64,000 nucleotides of DNA, taken from NCBI RefSeq assembly GCF_030209355.1, contig NZ_JARVSF010000045.1, forward strand, positions 33,669 through 97,668. Direction: 5' to 3'. The notes under the pieces are model-generated. The model worked only from the letters and a program-made list of their open reading frames with translations. It was not told the DNA's origin and made no database searches. Made by a program: the position numbers and the translations under genes. The stretch's first letter is position 1; the number at the start of each line of letters is the position of its first letter. This DNA is from Pseudarthrobacter sp. fls2-241-R2A-127. Lineage in GTDB: Bacteria; Actinomycetota; Actinomycetes; Actinomycetales; Micrococcaceae. Below are positions 16,068 to 24,446 of this stretch, in pieces.

Positions 16068-17300
16068 ATGGGCACTCATCTGCCTTCCACCGAGTTCGAC
16101 GGAACAGCGGTAGACGACCAGCGGGAAGCTGATGCTGAAGCTGTCTTGGGCGAGCCCGCGGCCCACATGGTGCAGCTGCTCGGCCCTGACGGAAAGCTGG
16201 GCGCCGATCCGGTGTTCAGCAGCTACGCGGACAAACTCACCCCGGACGCGCTGCGCGGTCTTTACGCCGACATGGCCGCGATCCGCCGGTTCGACGTCGA
16301 AGCCACCGCCCTCCAGCGCCAGGGCCAGTTGGCATTGTGGGTGCCGCTCACGGGCCAGGAGGCCGCGCAGATCGGCTCCGGCCGTGCCAGCCAGCCACAG
16401 GACTACATCTTCCCCACGTACCGCGAGCACGGCGTTGCACTGACCCGCAACGTGGACCTTGCCGAACTGCTGCGGCAGTTCCGCGGAGTTTCCAACGGTG
16501 GCTGGAACCCCAAGGACACCAACTTCCACCTGTACACGCTGGTCCTGGCCGCGCAGACCCTCCACGCCGTGGGCTACGCGATGGGAATCCAGCGCGACCA
16601 GAAGCTCGCCGCCGCCACCGGTGGCGCAGGCAAGGAGCCGGACGCCGCCGTGATCGCCTACTTCGGCGACGGCGCCAGCTCTGAAGGGGACGTCCACGAA
16701 TCCATGGTGTTCGCCTCCTCCTACAACGCCCCGGTGGTGTTCTTCTGCCAGAACAACCACTGGGCCATCTCCGTGCCCACCAACGTCCAGACCCGGGTCC
16801 CGCTCTCCAACAGGGCCAAGGGCTACGGCTTCCCGGGCATCCGGGTGGACGGCAATGACGTGATCGCCGTGCACGCGGTCACCGAGTGGGCGCTCGAGCA
16901 CGCCCGCCAAGGCAAGGGGCCGGTCCTGATCGAGGCCTTCACGTACCGGGTGGGGGCCCACACCACCGCTGACGATCCCACCAAATACCGCCAGTCCGCC
17001 GAAGAGGACGCTTGGCGGGCCAAGGATCCCCTGGCGCGGCTGGAGAAGTACTTGCGTGCCGAAGGCCTGGCGGATGAGGGCTTCTTCGCCAAGGTCAAGG
17101 CCGACGGCGACGAGCTCGCCTCCTACGTCCGGCGCACCGCCCACGATCTTCAAGACCCGGACATCCGGCAGGCCTTCGCCAACGTCTACAGGGAGGCCCA
17201 CCCGCTGGTGGCCGAGGAACTGGCGTGGTTCGAGGAATACAGCGCAGGATTCGCCGGCGGGGAAGAATCCGCCGGGCACGCAGCAAAGGCAGGCCACTGA
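16068..17300 (+). CDS. bkdA: Branched-chain 2-oxoacid dehydrogenase E1 alpha
   Basis: 410 residues. The thiamine diphosphate motif starts at FGDGASSEGDVHE (about 199-211) and ends with QNNHW about 25 residues later, as in E1 alpha subunits. TYREHGVALTR is the usual substrate-side motif. Together with E1 beta and E2 directly downstream it forms the decarboxylase of a 2-oxoacid dehydrogenase complex. Actinobacterial pyruvate dehydrogenase uses a single-chain AceE, so a split alpha/beta E1 points to branched-chain oxoacids (family knowledge). AAGGAG precedes ATG 16068. The stop overlaps the next start. Confidence 0.92.
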   Translation: MGTHLPSTEFDGTAVDDQREADAEAVLGEPAAHMVQLLGPDGKLGADPVFSSYADKLTPDALRGLYADMAAIRRFDVEATALQRQGQLALWVPLTGQEAAQIGSGRASQPQDYIFPTYREHGVALTRNVDLAELLRQFRGVSNGGWNPKDTNFHLYTLVLAAQTLHAVGYAMGIQRDQKLAAATGGAGKEPDAAVIAYFGDGASSEGDVHESMVFASSYNAPVVFFCQNNHWAISVPTNVQTRVPLSNRAKGYGFPGIRVDGNDVIAVHAVTEWALEHARQGKGPVLIEAFTYRVGAHTTADDPTKYRQSAEEDAWRAKDPLARLEKYLRAEGLADEGFFAKVKADGDELASYVRRTAHDLQDPDIRQAFANVYREAHPLVAEELAWFEEYSAGFAGGEESAGHAAKAGH

Positions 17301-18280
17301 TGACCACCATGACCATCGCGAAGGCCATCAACGAAGGCCTCCGCGCCACCCTGGCCGCCAACCCCAAATCCTTGCTGATGGGCGAGGACATCGGGCCCCT
17401 GGGCGGCGTCTACCGCGTAACCGACGGACTGATCGGCGAATTCGGCCCGGACCGCGTGGTGGACACCCCGCTGGCCGAGTCGGGAATCATCGGCACCGCC
17501 ATTGGCCTTGCCCTGCGCGGGTACAGCCCGGTCTGTGAGATCCAGTTCGACGGGTTTGTCTTCCCCGGCTTCAACCAGATCACCACCCAGCTGGCCAAAA
17601 TCCACTCACGCAGCAACGGCAACCTCAGCGTGCCCGTCGTCATCCGGATTCCGTACGGTGGCGGCATCGGCTCCATCGAGCACCACTCCGAGTCCCCCGA
17701 GGCCCTGTTCGCGCATACGGCCGGCCTGCGCATCATCACCCCGTCCAACCCGCATGACGCCTACTGGATGATCCAGCAGGCCGTGAAGTGCCAGGACCCC
17801 GTCATCGTTTTCGAACCCAAGCGCCGCTACTGGCTCAAGGGCGAGGTTGACGTCGAGGGCCCCGGCCTTTCGGAAGACCCCTTCCAGGCCCATGTCCTCC
17901 GGGAGGGAACCGATGCCACCGTGGTGGCTTACGGCCCCCTGGTGCCCGTGGCCCTGGCGGCCGCGAATGCCGCGGAGGAGGACGGCCGGAGCCTTGAGGT
18001 CATCGACCTCCGGTCCATTTCCCCCATCGACTTCGACACCGTCACCGCCTCCGTCCAGAAGACCGGCCGGCTGATCGTGACACACGAGGCGCCCACATTC
18101 GGCGGAATCGGGGGCGAAATCGCCGCCCGGATCAGCGAGCGGGCATTCCACTCCCTCGAGGCGCCGGTGATCCGCGTCGGCGGCTTCCACATGCCCTACC
18201 CCGTTGCCAAGGTGGAGGAAGACTACCTTCCGGACATCGACCGCATCCTGGAGGCGCTGGACCGCGCCCTCTCCTACTGA
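17300..18280 (+). CDS. bkdB: Branched-chain 2-oxoacid dehydrogenase E1 beta
   Basis: 326 residues, usual length for E1 beta (about 325). Visible are LLMGEDIGPLGGVYRVTDGL at the N-terminus, ESGIIGTAIGLAL, and GGGIGSIEHHSESPEALFAHTAGL, with conserved histidines at the E1 active site. The transketolase C-terminal domain (about 205-325) includes SLEVIDLRSISPID. ATG 17300 overlaps the stop of E1 alpha by one base (TGATG). Pairs with E1 alpha as an alpha2-beta2 heterotetramer. Confidence 0.93.
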   Translation: MTTMTIAKAINEGLRATLAANPKSLLMGEDIGPLGGVYRVTDGLIGEFGPDRVVDTPLAESGIIGTAIGLALRGYSPVCEIQFDGFVFPGFNQITTQLAKIHSRSNGNLSVPVVIRIPYGGGIGSIEHHSESPEALFAHTAGLRIITPSNPHDAYWMIQQAVKCQDPVIVFEPKRRYWLKGEVDVEGPGLSEDPFQAHVLREGTDATVVAYGPLVPVALAAANAAEEDGRSLEVIDLRSISPIDFDTVTASVQKTGRLIVTHEAPTFGGIGGEIAARISERAFHSLEAPVIRVGGFHMPYPVAKVEEDYLPDIDRILEALDRALSY

Positions 18281-18287
18281 GGACACC

Positions 18288-19751
18288 ATGACCCTTAATA
18301 AGTTCAACCTGCCCGACGTCGGCGAGGGCCTTACCGAGGCCGAAATCGTCTCCTGGAAGGTCAAGCCCGGCGATGCTGTCGCCATCAACGACGTCATCTG
18401 CGAGATTGAAACCGCAAAGTCGATCGTGGAACTGCCGTCCCCCTTCGCCGGGACCGTCAGCGAGCTGCTGGTGGGGGAGGGTGTGACCGTCGACGTCGGC
18501 ACCGCCATCATCAGCGTCAGCGACGAAGTCGCCGGCGATCCCACCCCGGCGGACGTCCGCGCGCCGGAAGCCCCGGCGCAGCCGCTGTACGGCAAGCTCC
18601 CGGAGGACACGGCGGAACAGCCGACGGCGGCCGGCAGCGGAAGCTCCCCGGCCACCGCTCCGTTGGTGGGTTCCGGACCCAAGGCGGACGCCGTCAAGCG
18701 GCGTCCCCGCAAGAACTCACCCGCCGCTTCCGTGACGCGCAACGCTCCTGAAGTCGAGCCGGTGCAGCCGCGGACGGCCGCGGAGGTGTCCGGCAAGGAC
18801 ACCGGCGACGTGGACAACCGCCCCACCCTGGGCGGCACCATCACGGGCCTGGTCAACCGGGTCCTGGCCAAGCCGCCGGTCCGCAAGATTGCCCGCGACC
18901 TCGGCATCGACCTCGCGGATGTGGTGGCCACCGGTTCCCGCGGTGAGGTCACGCGCGAGGACCTGGTCAGCTACCAGGCGCAGCGCGATGCGGAACTGGA
19001 CAAGGCTGATGGCTTCTGGGGCAAGGCCGGAAAGCCGCAGGACCAGCGCGTGGAGCGGATCCCGGTCAAGGGCGTCCGCAAGGCCACGGCCAAGGCCATG
19101 GTGGAATCGGCGTTCGCCGCGCCGCACGTCAGCATCTTCGTGGACGTCGATGCCAGCCGCACCATGGAGTTCGTGAAGCGGCTCAAGGCCTCCCGGGACT
19201 TTGAGGGCATCAAGGTCTCCCCGCTCCTCATCCTGGCCAAGGCGGTCATCTGGGCGGCGGCCCGGAACCCCAGCGTGAATGCGTCCTGGGTGGACAGCGA
19301 AGACTCCGACACCGCCGAAATCCACGTCAAGCACTTCATGAACCTGGGCATTGCCGCAGCCACCCCGCGCGGCTTGATGGTGCCGAACATCAAGAACGCC
19401 CAGGACCTGTCCCTGAAGGAATTGGCCCTCGCGCTGAACAACCTGGCCACCACTGCCCGCGCGGGAAAAACCCAGCCGGCGGAGATGCAGGGCGGCACGC
19501 TCACGGTCACCAACATCGGTGCCCTGGGCATCGACACCGGAACGCCCATCATCAACCCGGGCGAGGTAGCCATCGTCGCGTTCGGCACCATCAAGCAGAA
19601 GCCCTGGGTCCTGGACGGCGAGGTGATTCCGCGTTGGATCACCACGCTGGGCGGGTCGTTCGACCACCGCGTGGTGGATGGTGATCTGTCCGCCCGCTTC
19701 ATGGCCGACGTCGCGGCCATCCTGGAAGAGCCCGCGCTCCTCCTGGACTAG
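18288..19751 (+). CDS. bkdC: 2-oxoacid dehydrogenase E2, dihydrolipoyl acyltransferase
   Basis: 487 residues. One lipoyl domain (about 3-80) carries the lipoylated lysine in IETAKSIVELP (Lys44). A Pro/Ala linker follows, then a peripheral subunit-binding domain (about 198-235, KPPVRKIARDLGIDLADV) and the catalytic domain (about 260-487) with FDHRVVDGD containing the active-site His and Asp. Starts 7 bp after E1 beta. No E3 gene follows, so dihydrolipoyl dehydrogenase must come from elsewhere. Confidence 0.94.
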   Translation: MTLNKFNLPDVGEGLTEAEIVSWKVKPGDAVAINDVICEIETAKSIVELPSPFAGTVSELLVGEGVTVDVGTAIISVSDEVAGDPTPADVRAPEAPAQPLYGKLPEDTAEQPTAAGSGSSPATAPLVGSGPKADAVKRRPRKNSPAASVTRNAPEVEPVQPRTAAEVSGKDTGDVDNRPTLGGTITGLVNRVLAKPPVRKIARDLGIDLADVVATGSRGEVTREDLVSYQAQRDAELDKADGFWGKAGKPQDQRVERIPVKGVRKATAKAMVESAFAAPHVSIFVDVDASRTMEFVKRLKASRDFEGIKVSPLLILAKAVIWAAARNPSVNASWVDSEDSDTAEIHVKHFMNLGIAAATPRGLMVPNIKNAQDLSLKELALALNNLATTARAGKTQPAEMQGGTLTVTNIGALGIDTGTPIINPGEVAIVAFGTIKQKPWVLDGEVIPRWITTLGGSFDHRVVDGDLSARFMADVAAILEEPALLLD

Positions 19752-19754
19752 CCC

Positions 19755-20372
19755 GTGCCCGTCAACACCGTGCCGCTGCGGGCAAAGAACCGGGCGGCCA
19801 CCTGGGTCACGGAGGTGTTCCAGCCTCCGGTGGTGGTGAGCATCCAGCTGTTGATCAGCCCCCTGGCCGAGCCGGGATTCCCCGGCACCGTCGGCTACGG
19901 TGCACTCGCGGCGCTGTTTGTCTGCGTGCTTCCGCTGATCGTGCTGCTGGTCCTGGTCCGGCTGGGGAAGGTCACGGACCACCACGTGAGCGACCGGAAA
20001 CAGCGCGCACCCGTGCTCCTGATGGCGCTGGCATGCATCGCCGTCGGGCTTCTGGTGCTCACCGCCGCAGGCGCTCCGCACAGCGTGATTGCCATGGTCC
20101 TGGCAGTGGTGGGCGGTGTGGCCGTCCTGGCAGCGGTCAGTCCGTTCTGGAAGATGAGCGGCCATGCCGCCGCCGTGTCCTGCGCCGCCGTCGTATCGGT
20201 GCTGATGCTTGGTGCCGCGTGGGCGCCGCTGCTGGTGCTGGTTCCGGCGGTCTGCTGGTCCCGCGTCGTGCTCCGGGCGCATACCGTCGCCCAGGTGGTG
20301 GCCGGTGCGCTTTTCGGCGGAGTGGTGATGGCTGGGGTCTGGTGGCTGCTGCGGGGCTGGCTGGTGGGCTGA
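19755..20372 (+). CDS. PAP2-superfamily-like membrane protein
   Basis: 205 residues with about five hydrophobic helices. KMSGHAAAVS and SRVVLRAHTVAQVVAGALFG match the second and third motifs of type 2 phosphatidic acid phosphatases (SGH, and SR-x5-H). The first motif, KX6RP, is not clean; only DRKQRAP is seen in its place. Lipid phosphatase activity is therefore plausible, not certain. The GTG start lies 3 bp after the E2 stop, so it is probably cotranscribed with the operon though functionally unrelated. Confidence 0.7.
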   Translation: MPVNTVPLRAKNRAATWVTEVFQPPVVVSIQLLISPLAEPGFPGTVGYGALAALFVCVLPLIVLLVLVRLGKVTDHHVSDRKQRAPVLLMALACIAVGLLVLTAAGAPHSVIAMVLAVVGGVAVLAAVSPFWKMSGHAAAVSCAAVVSVLMLGAAWAPLLVLVPAVCWSRVVLRAHTVAQVVAGALFGGVVMAGVWWLLRGWLVG

Positions 20373-20402
20373 GCCTCCGCGCGGCCGAGGGGAATTACCG
20401 GC

Positions 20403-20777
20403 TTAGTAGGCGGCGTAGGCAGTGAAGGCTTCGAGGACGGCCGGATCCGCGGTGGTTCCCAGCACAACAGCGGCTGCGGTCATCAGGCCTCCGAGCAGGG
20501 CGGCTGCACCGGCCCAGGCGCTCAGGAGCTTCCAGTCCTCGCGCAGGACGCTGCGCACGGTCTGGGGCAGCTGCAGTCCGGGGGCGATCAGGTTAGGCGC
20601 GCTGTCCAGGCTGCCGTCGTCAAGCAGTGCCACCACCCTGCCGTTGCTGCGGTCCACCCGCATGGAGGAGATGTGGTTCCCGTGGCGGGCCAGGAGGATG
20701 TCGTGGCCGACGAGCTGACGGCGCTGCAGAGTAATCAAGGGGAAGGCCTTTGCTGGAGGTGGCTTGGACGTGTCCAC
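20403..20777 (-). CDS. Hypothetical protein with one C-terminal membrane helix
   Basis: 124 residues, GTG start at 20777 with GGAGAGG 11 nt upstream. Residues about 18-60 (LQRRQLVGHDILLARHGNHI, then RSNGRVVALLDDGS) look like a small beta-rich domain. Residues about 85-112 are a hydrophobic segment rich in Ala and Leu, so it is likely a membrane-anchored protein with the N-terminus in the cytoplasm. No family recognised. The start is uncertain: a TTG 15 codons downstream also has an A/G-rich leader. Confidence 0.5.
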   Translation of the reverse strand: MDTSKPPPAKAFPLITLQRRQLVGHDILLARHGNHISSMRVDRSNGRVVALLDDGSLDSAPNLIAPGLQLPQTVRSVLREDWKLLSAWAGAAALLGGLMTAAAVVLGTTADPAVLEAFTAYAAY

Positions 20778-20821
20778 GCCTTTGGGGGCCTCTCCAATTT
20801 TATCGTTGCAGACCGCGCCGG

Positions 20822-20886
20822 ACCGCCGTTTCGGCGGTGAGAACGGACACCCCCCGCCGCGATGTCCGCCACCACGGGGAGTGTCC
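20822..20886 (-). terminator. Double hairpin after the UspA gene
   Basis: ACCGCCG-TTT-CGGCGGT (20822-20838) is a perfect short hairpin. GGACACCCCCCG (20845-20856) pairs with CGGGGAGTGTCC (20875-20886) with one mismatch. Both lie just past the UspA stop on the minus strand and probably end that transcript. Confidence 0.5.
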
Positions 20887-20897
20887 GCCGTTACGCC

Positions 20898-21326
20898 CTA
20901 GTCGGCGTCGTAGGTGTTGGCGATGTAGACATCGCAGGGTGCGTTGTGCGCCACGCTGTTGGCCACGCTGCCAAGGACCCGGCCGATTCCGTGCATCCGC
21001 CGGTTTCCCACAACGATCATGCGCGCGTCCACGCGCAAGGCTTCTTTGATGAGGGCGTCAGCGGGCCGTCCGCGCGCGGCCGAGTAGGTCACGGTGATGT
21101 CCCGGCCCAGGGATTCGGCCACGGTCCGGGCTACCTGCTCGGCGGCATCGGCGTCGGACACGATCCAGCGGTCGCTGCCGCTGCCGAACACCTCGGTCTT
21201 GTCGCTGTCGAACGCCGAGACGACGTGCAGCGTGCCGCCCAAGGCCTCGGCCAGCTCCTTGGCCGACTCGGCCGCTTTCTTTGCCGTTGCGCTTCCGTCA
21301 ACCCCTACAACGATGATTCCACCCAT
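20898..21326 (-). CDS. Universal stress protein (UspA family)
   Basis: 142 residues, one Usp domain. IIVVGVDGSATAKKA at the N-terminus and MIVVGNRRMHGIGRVLGSVANSVAHNAPCDVYI at the C-terminus fit the nucleotide-binding fold, in which the G-x-G-x-V-x-G-S loop contacts phosphate. Likely an ATP-binding stress or dormancy protein. Two ATGs lie two codons apart; the inner one (21326) sits 7 nt after AAAGGAG and is preferred. Confidence 0.92.
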   Translation of the reverse strand: MGGIIVVGVDGSATAKKAAESAKELAEALGGTLHVVSAFDSDKTEVFGSGSDRWIVSDADAAEQVARTVAESLGRDITVTYSAARGRPADALIKEALRVDARMIVVGNRRMHGIGRVLGSVANSVAHNAPCDVYIANTYDAD

Positions 21327-21370
21327 ATGCATGCTCCTTTGCTCGGTTTTCGGCACTCGTGAGCCTTACG

Positions 21371-22663
21371 CTACAGCCCGGCAATCGCTTCCCGAAGCAC
21401 CGGCGCCAATCGCCGGACGCCCTCTGCGATGGCGTCCGGCGGGACGGCGCTGAAAGCAAGCCTCAGCTTGTTGGACGGCTCGTCCGACGGCGTGAAGGCG
21501 GCTCCGGGGATGAACACCACGCCGGCGTCGATCGCCTTGTGCAGCAGCGGGTAGGTGTCCACGCCTTGGGGCAGCGTCACCCACACGAAGAAGCCGCCCT
21601 GCGGGCTGGTCCAGGTGGTTCCGGCCGGCATGTACTCCTTAAGGGCGGCCAGCATGGCACGGCAGCGTTCGGCGTACAGGCCGCGGTAGGTTTCGATCTG
21701 GCCCTTCCAGTCGTACTCACGCAGGTACGCGGAGACCAGCATCTGGTTCAGGGCCGGCGGGCAGAGGGTGACGGCCTCGGCGGCGAGGTAGTAGCGCCGC
21801 TGCAGGTGTTCCGGGACCAGGGCCCAACCGATCCGCAGCCCGGGGGCGAAAATCTTGGAAAACGAGCCCAGGTAAATAACGTCGTCGGGATTGTCGGCGC
21901 GCAGGGGTGCCAGCGGTTCGCCCTCGAAGCGGAGGAGTCCGTAGGGGTTGTCCTCGAGGATCAAAATATTCGCCCTGCTGCATATATCCACCACCTGCTG
22001 CCGGCGTTCCTTGGCCAGCGTGATGCCTGAGGGGTTGTTGAAGTTGGGGATTGTGTACAGGAACTTGATGCTTTTGCCGGCGAGCTGGAGGGCCGCGATC
22101 CGTGCTTCCAGCAGCTCGGGGACCAGGCCGTCCTGGTCCATCTCCACTGTTTCCACCTGGACCTGGTAGGCCTCGAACGTGTTGAGTGCGCCGACGTAGG
22201 TGGGGTCCTCCACCAGGACCACGTCGCCGGGATTGCAAAAGAGCTTGGTGGCCACGTCCTGTGCCGACTGCGACCCGGCGGTGATCACCACGTTCTGTGG
22301 CTTTGCATCCAGGATGCCTTCCGCGGCCATGACCTCGCAGATCTGTTCCCGGAGCTCCTGGGTGCCTTGGCCGGCCCCGTACTGGAGAGCCGTCAGGCCG
22401 TCGTTGGCGATGATCGCTGCCGCTGTATCCGCCAGCCGGGCCAGTGGCAGCGACTGCAGGTAGGGACTGCCTCCGGCCAGCGACACCAGGCCCGGGCGCA
22501 GTGAAATGTCGAAGACATCCCGGACGGCTGATTGGCGGATGTTTGCCGCCCGTTCGGAGAAAAGCTCCTCGTGGCGGTGTGCCGAGGTGGCGGCACGCTC
22601 AATCGCATCGATGGCCTCCGCGGGCAGCGTGCCGGCGGATGCGTCAAGTGTTTCGTGGGTCAC
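21371..22663 (-). CDS. PLP-dependent aminotransferase, class I/II (2-aminoadipate/LysN type)
   Basis: 430 residues, GTG start. Key elements: LQYGAGQGTQELREQI, ITAGSQSAQDVATKLF, PNFNNPSGITL, LEDNPYGLLRF and YLGSFSKIFAPGLRIGW with the PLP lysine. The pattern fits the Aro8/LysN subgroup, which includes the catalytic domain of MocR regulators, but there is no N-terminal GntR domain. Substrates in this subgroup range over 2-aminoadipate, aromatic and branched-chain amino acids. Monocistronic by its spacing. Confidence 0.88.
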   Translation of the reverse strand: MTHETLDASAGTLPAEAIDAIERAATSAHRHEELFSERAANIRQSAVRDVFDISLRPGLVSLAGGSPYLQSLPLARLADTAAAIIANDGLTALQYGAGQGTQELREQICEVMAAEGILDAKPQNVVITAGSQSAQDVATKLFCNPGDVVLVEDPTYVGALNTFEAYQVQVETVEMDQDGLVPELLEARIAALQLAGKSIKFLYTIPNFNNPSGITLAKERRQQVVDICSRANILILEDNPYGLLRFEGEPLAPLRADNPDDVIYLGSFSKIFAPGLRIGWALVPEHLQRRYYLAAEAVTLCPPALNQMLVSAYLREYDWKGQIETYRGLYAERCRAMLAALKEYMPAGTTWTSPQGGFFVWVTLPQGVDTYPLLHKAIDAGVVFIPGAAFTPSDEPSNKLRLAFSAVPPDAIAEGVRRLAPVLREAIAGL

Positions 22664-22800
22664 AACAGCCAGAATACAACCAGCCGTTGCTCACAGGGCA
22701 ACATCTGTTGATTCCTTATTTACGGGGGCGGGAGCCTCCGGAGACGCCGATGCCCGGCACGCCTGACGCGAACCGGGCACCACAAGAAGGCTTGGCTGCG

Positions 22801-23358
22801 TCAGGCTGCCGGGGTGGAAGCGGCGAGGGAGTCGAAGATGCCCTTGATCTGTTCCACAACCTCTGCGTCGTCCTTGGGGTGGACTTCGGCGAACCGGACC
22901 ATCGAGCCCGGCACGGCAAGCTTGACGTCTTCCAGGATCCTGGCTCCGGCGATGCCTGCGGCCTTGCGGGCCTCGTCCTGTGCCCAGACGCCGCCGTACT
23001 GCCCAAAGGCGGTTCCGACGACGGCGGTTGGCTTGCCTGCCAGCGCACCGGCACCGAAGGGGCGCGACAGCCAGTCGATGGCATTCTTCAACGGCGCGGT
23101 CACCGTGCCGTTGTATTCCGGCGTGACCAGCAGGATGGTGTCGGCCTCCGCGGCGGCGGCGCGCAGGGCCGCGGCTGCGGCCGGAACCTGGCCTTCGACG
23201 TCGATGTCCTCGTTGTAGAAGGGGATGTTGCCCAGGCTCTCGTGGATCACCACATCCACCTGCTCCGGTGCGTTGAGCTGGATCGCTTCCGCCAGTTTCT
23301 GGTTGGTGGACTCGGCGCGGAGGCTGCCGACGAGGGTCAGTACTGTGCTCTTGGTCAT
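22801..23358 (-). CDS. NADPH-dependent FMN reductase
   Basis: 185 residues, flavodoxin-like fold. VGSLRAESTNQKLA is the FMN phosphate loop (GS-R-x-S-x-N), and LLVTPEYNGTVTAPLKNAIDW is the characteristic (T/S)PEYN motif of the SsuE/ChrR/AzoR group. It reduces FMN, quinones or azo compounds with NAD(P)H. Divergent from the TetR gene at 23479, with a strong palindrome between them, so it is probably induced through that regulator. Confidence 0.93.
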   Translation of the reverse strand: MTKSTVLTLVGSLRAESTNQKLAEAIQLNAPEQVDVVIHESLGNIPFYNEDIDVEGQVPAAAAALRAAAAEADTILLVTPEYNGTVTAPLKNAIDWLSRPFGAGALAGKPTAVVGTAFGQYGGVWAQDEARKAAGIAGARILEDVKLAVPGSMVRFAEVHPKDDAEVVEQIKGIFDSLAASTPAA

Positions 23359-23431
23359 GGGAACTCCTGGCTAGGGGCGCGGCGGGGGCCGCGATCGGTC
23401 AAACGTCAGGCTCAGGGAGCCTTCACCAGAG

Positions 23432-23453
23432 TAAACGGACCGCAGTCCGTTTA
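23432..23453 (+). promoter_or_regulatory. Putative TetR operator, 22 bp
   Basis: TAAACGGAC and GTCCGTTTA are perfect 9-bp arms around a CGCA spacer. The site is 26 bp before the TetR start and 74 bp before the FMN reductase start, and is the only strong palindrome in the divergent promoter region. Confidence 0.65.
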
Positions 23454-23478
23454 TATTCCCCATGGCTAGACTGTCTGT

Positions 23479-24090
23479 GTGAGTTCCATCCCAGTGCGGC
23501 CGGGAATGACACCGGTGACGGCCGCGGAACGCAGCGATGCTGCCCGCAACCGGGAGCGCCTCCTGCTCGCTGCCCGTGAACTGATCGAACAGGGGGGCGC
23601 CGCGGCGCTCACCATGGACCGCCTGGCCGAACACGCCGGAGTTGGCAAGGGGACGGTCTTCCGGCGTTTCGGCAGCCGCGCGGGACTCATGCTGACCCTG
23701 CTCGACGACTCTGAAGCCGCCTTCCAGGCCCGCTTCCTGTTCGGGCCGCCGCCCCTTGGGCCGGGCGGCACGCCCCTGGACCGCCTGATTGCCTTTGGTG
23801 CCGAGAGGATCGCCTACGTGGTCGAGTACGGGGACCTGGTCCTCGAGGCCGGAAACGCCTCCCGGGGAAGGTTTGAAGTCCCGGCCGTGGCCCTCTGGAA
23901 CCAGGATGTGGAGATGCTGCTGCGCGCCGGTGGCGTCGAGTCCCGGGAGCCGGGACTGCTGGCCGGTTCCCTGACGGCGGCCCTGGACCCCGAGCGGCTC
24001 CTGCACCTTATCCGCGATCATGGCGTGACGCGGGAACGCCTCGCTGCATCCTGGTGCGAACTTGTCACACGGGTGGCGGGCGGAGCGTAG
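23479..24090 (+). CDS. TetR-family transcriptional regulator
   Basis: 203 residues, GTG start. The DNA-binding domain (about 22-70) contains ALTMDRLAEHAGVGKGTVFRRFGSRAGLM, a classical TetR recognition helix. The ligand domain (about 85-200) is helical. It probably represses the FMN reductase gene and itself through the palindrome at 23432-23453; an oxidant, quinone or aromatic inducer would fit. Confidence 0.9.
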   Translation: MSSIPVRPGMTPVTAAERSDAARNRERLLLAARELIEQGGAAALTMDRLAEHAGVGKGTVFRRFGSRAGLMLTLLDDSEAAFQARFLFGPPPLGPGGTPLDRLIAFGAERIAYVVEYGDLVLEAGNASRGRFEVPAVALWNQDVEMLLRAGGVESREPGLLAGSLTAALDPERLLHLIRDHGVTRERLAASWCELVTRVAGGA

Positions 24091-24446
24091 ATTACGCGGT
24101 GGGATGACCTTCCGTCCAGTCAAGCCAACTTCACAGAACTATTCATAACGATCTGATACGGCCCGCGGTATTTCGCTGGACTACGTCGCTTCCGGGCTTA
24201 TTGCTTGTGATAGTTTCCTCTGGAATGTGACCCGCAACATAGTCCACCAGGACATGCCCCAGTGGCGGCGGGAGGCCAGCTATCCGCTGGCTGCAGGTCC
24301 CGGGGAGGCCGGCACAACCCGTGCACCCCCGGGGAAGACGGAAGGATCCAGCAGTGATGGTAAATGTGGGCGGCACGGCATACCAGCGGACACCGGAGTG
24401 TTTTTCCATTCAGCACACGGCGGCACCGCGGAAGAAATAGCGCCCC
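24091..24446 (+). other. 356-bp leader/promoter region of the peptide ABC operon, no gene
   Basis: The first part (about 24100-24240) is relatively A/T-rich and is the likely promoter region. The later part (24280-24346) contains CCCGGGG and CCCCGGGG blocks that could pair. A frame open through the second half has no homology-like character and continues out of frame into the permease gene, so it is not called. No recognisable riboswitch was found. Confidence 0.4.

Noticed and set aside
18717..20282. 521-codon open frame on the - strand
   Set aside because: Antisense to the E2 and PAP2-like genes, which are clearly coding.
22751..22779. TGCCCGG/CCGGGCA repeat as terminator of the FMN reductase
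   Set aside because: Only 7-bp arms with a 15-nt spacer in GC-rich sequence; too weak to call.
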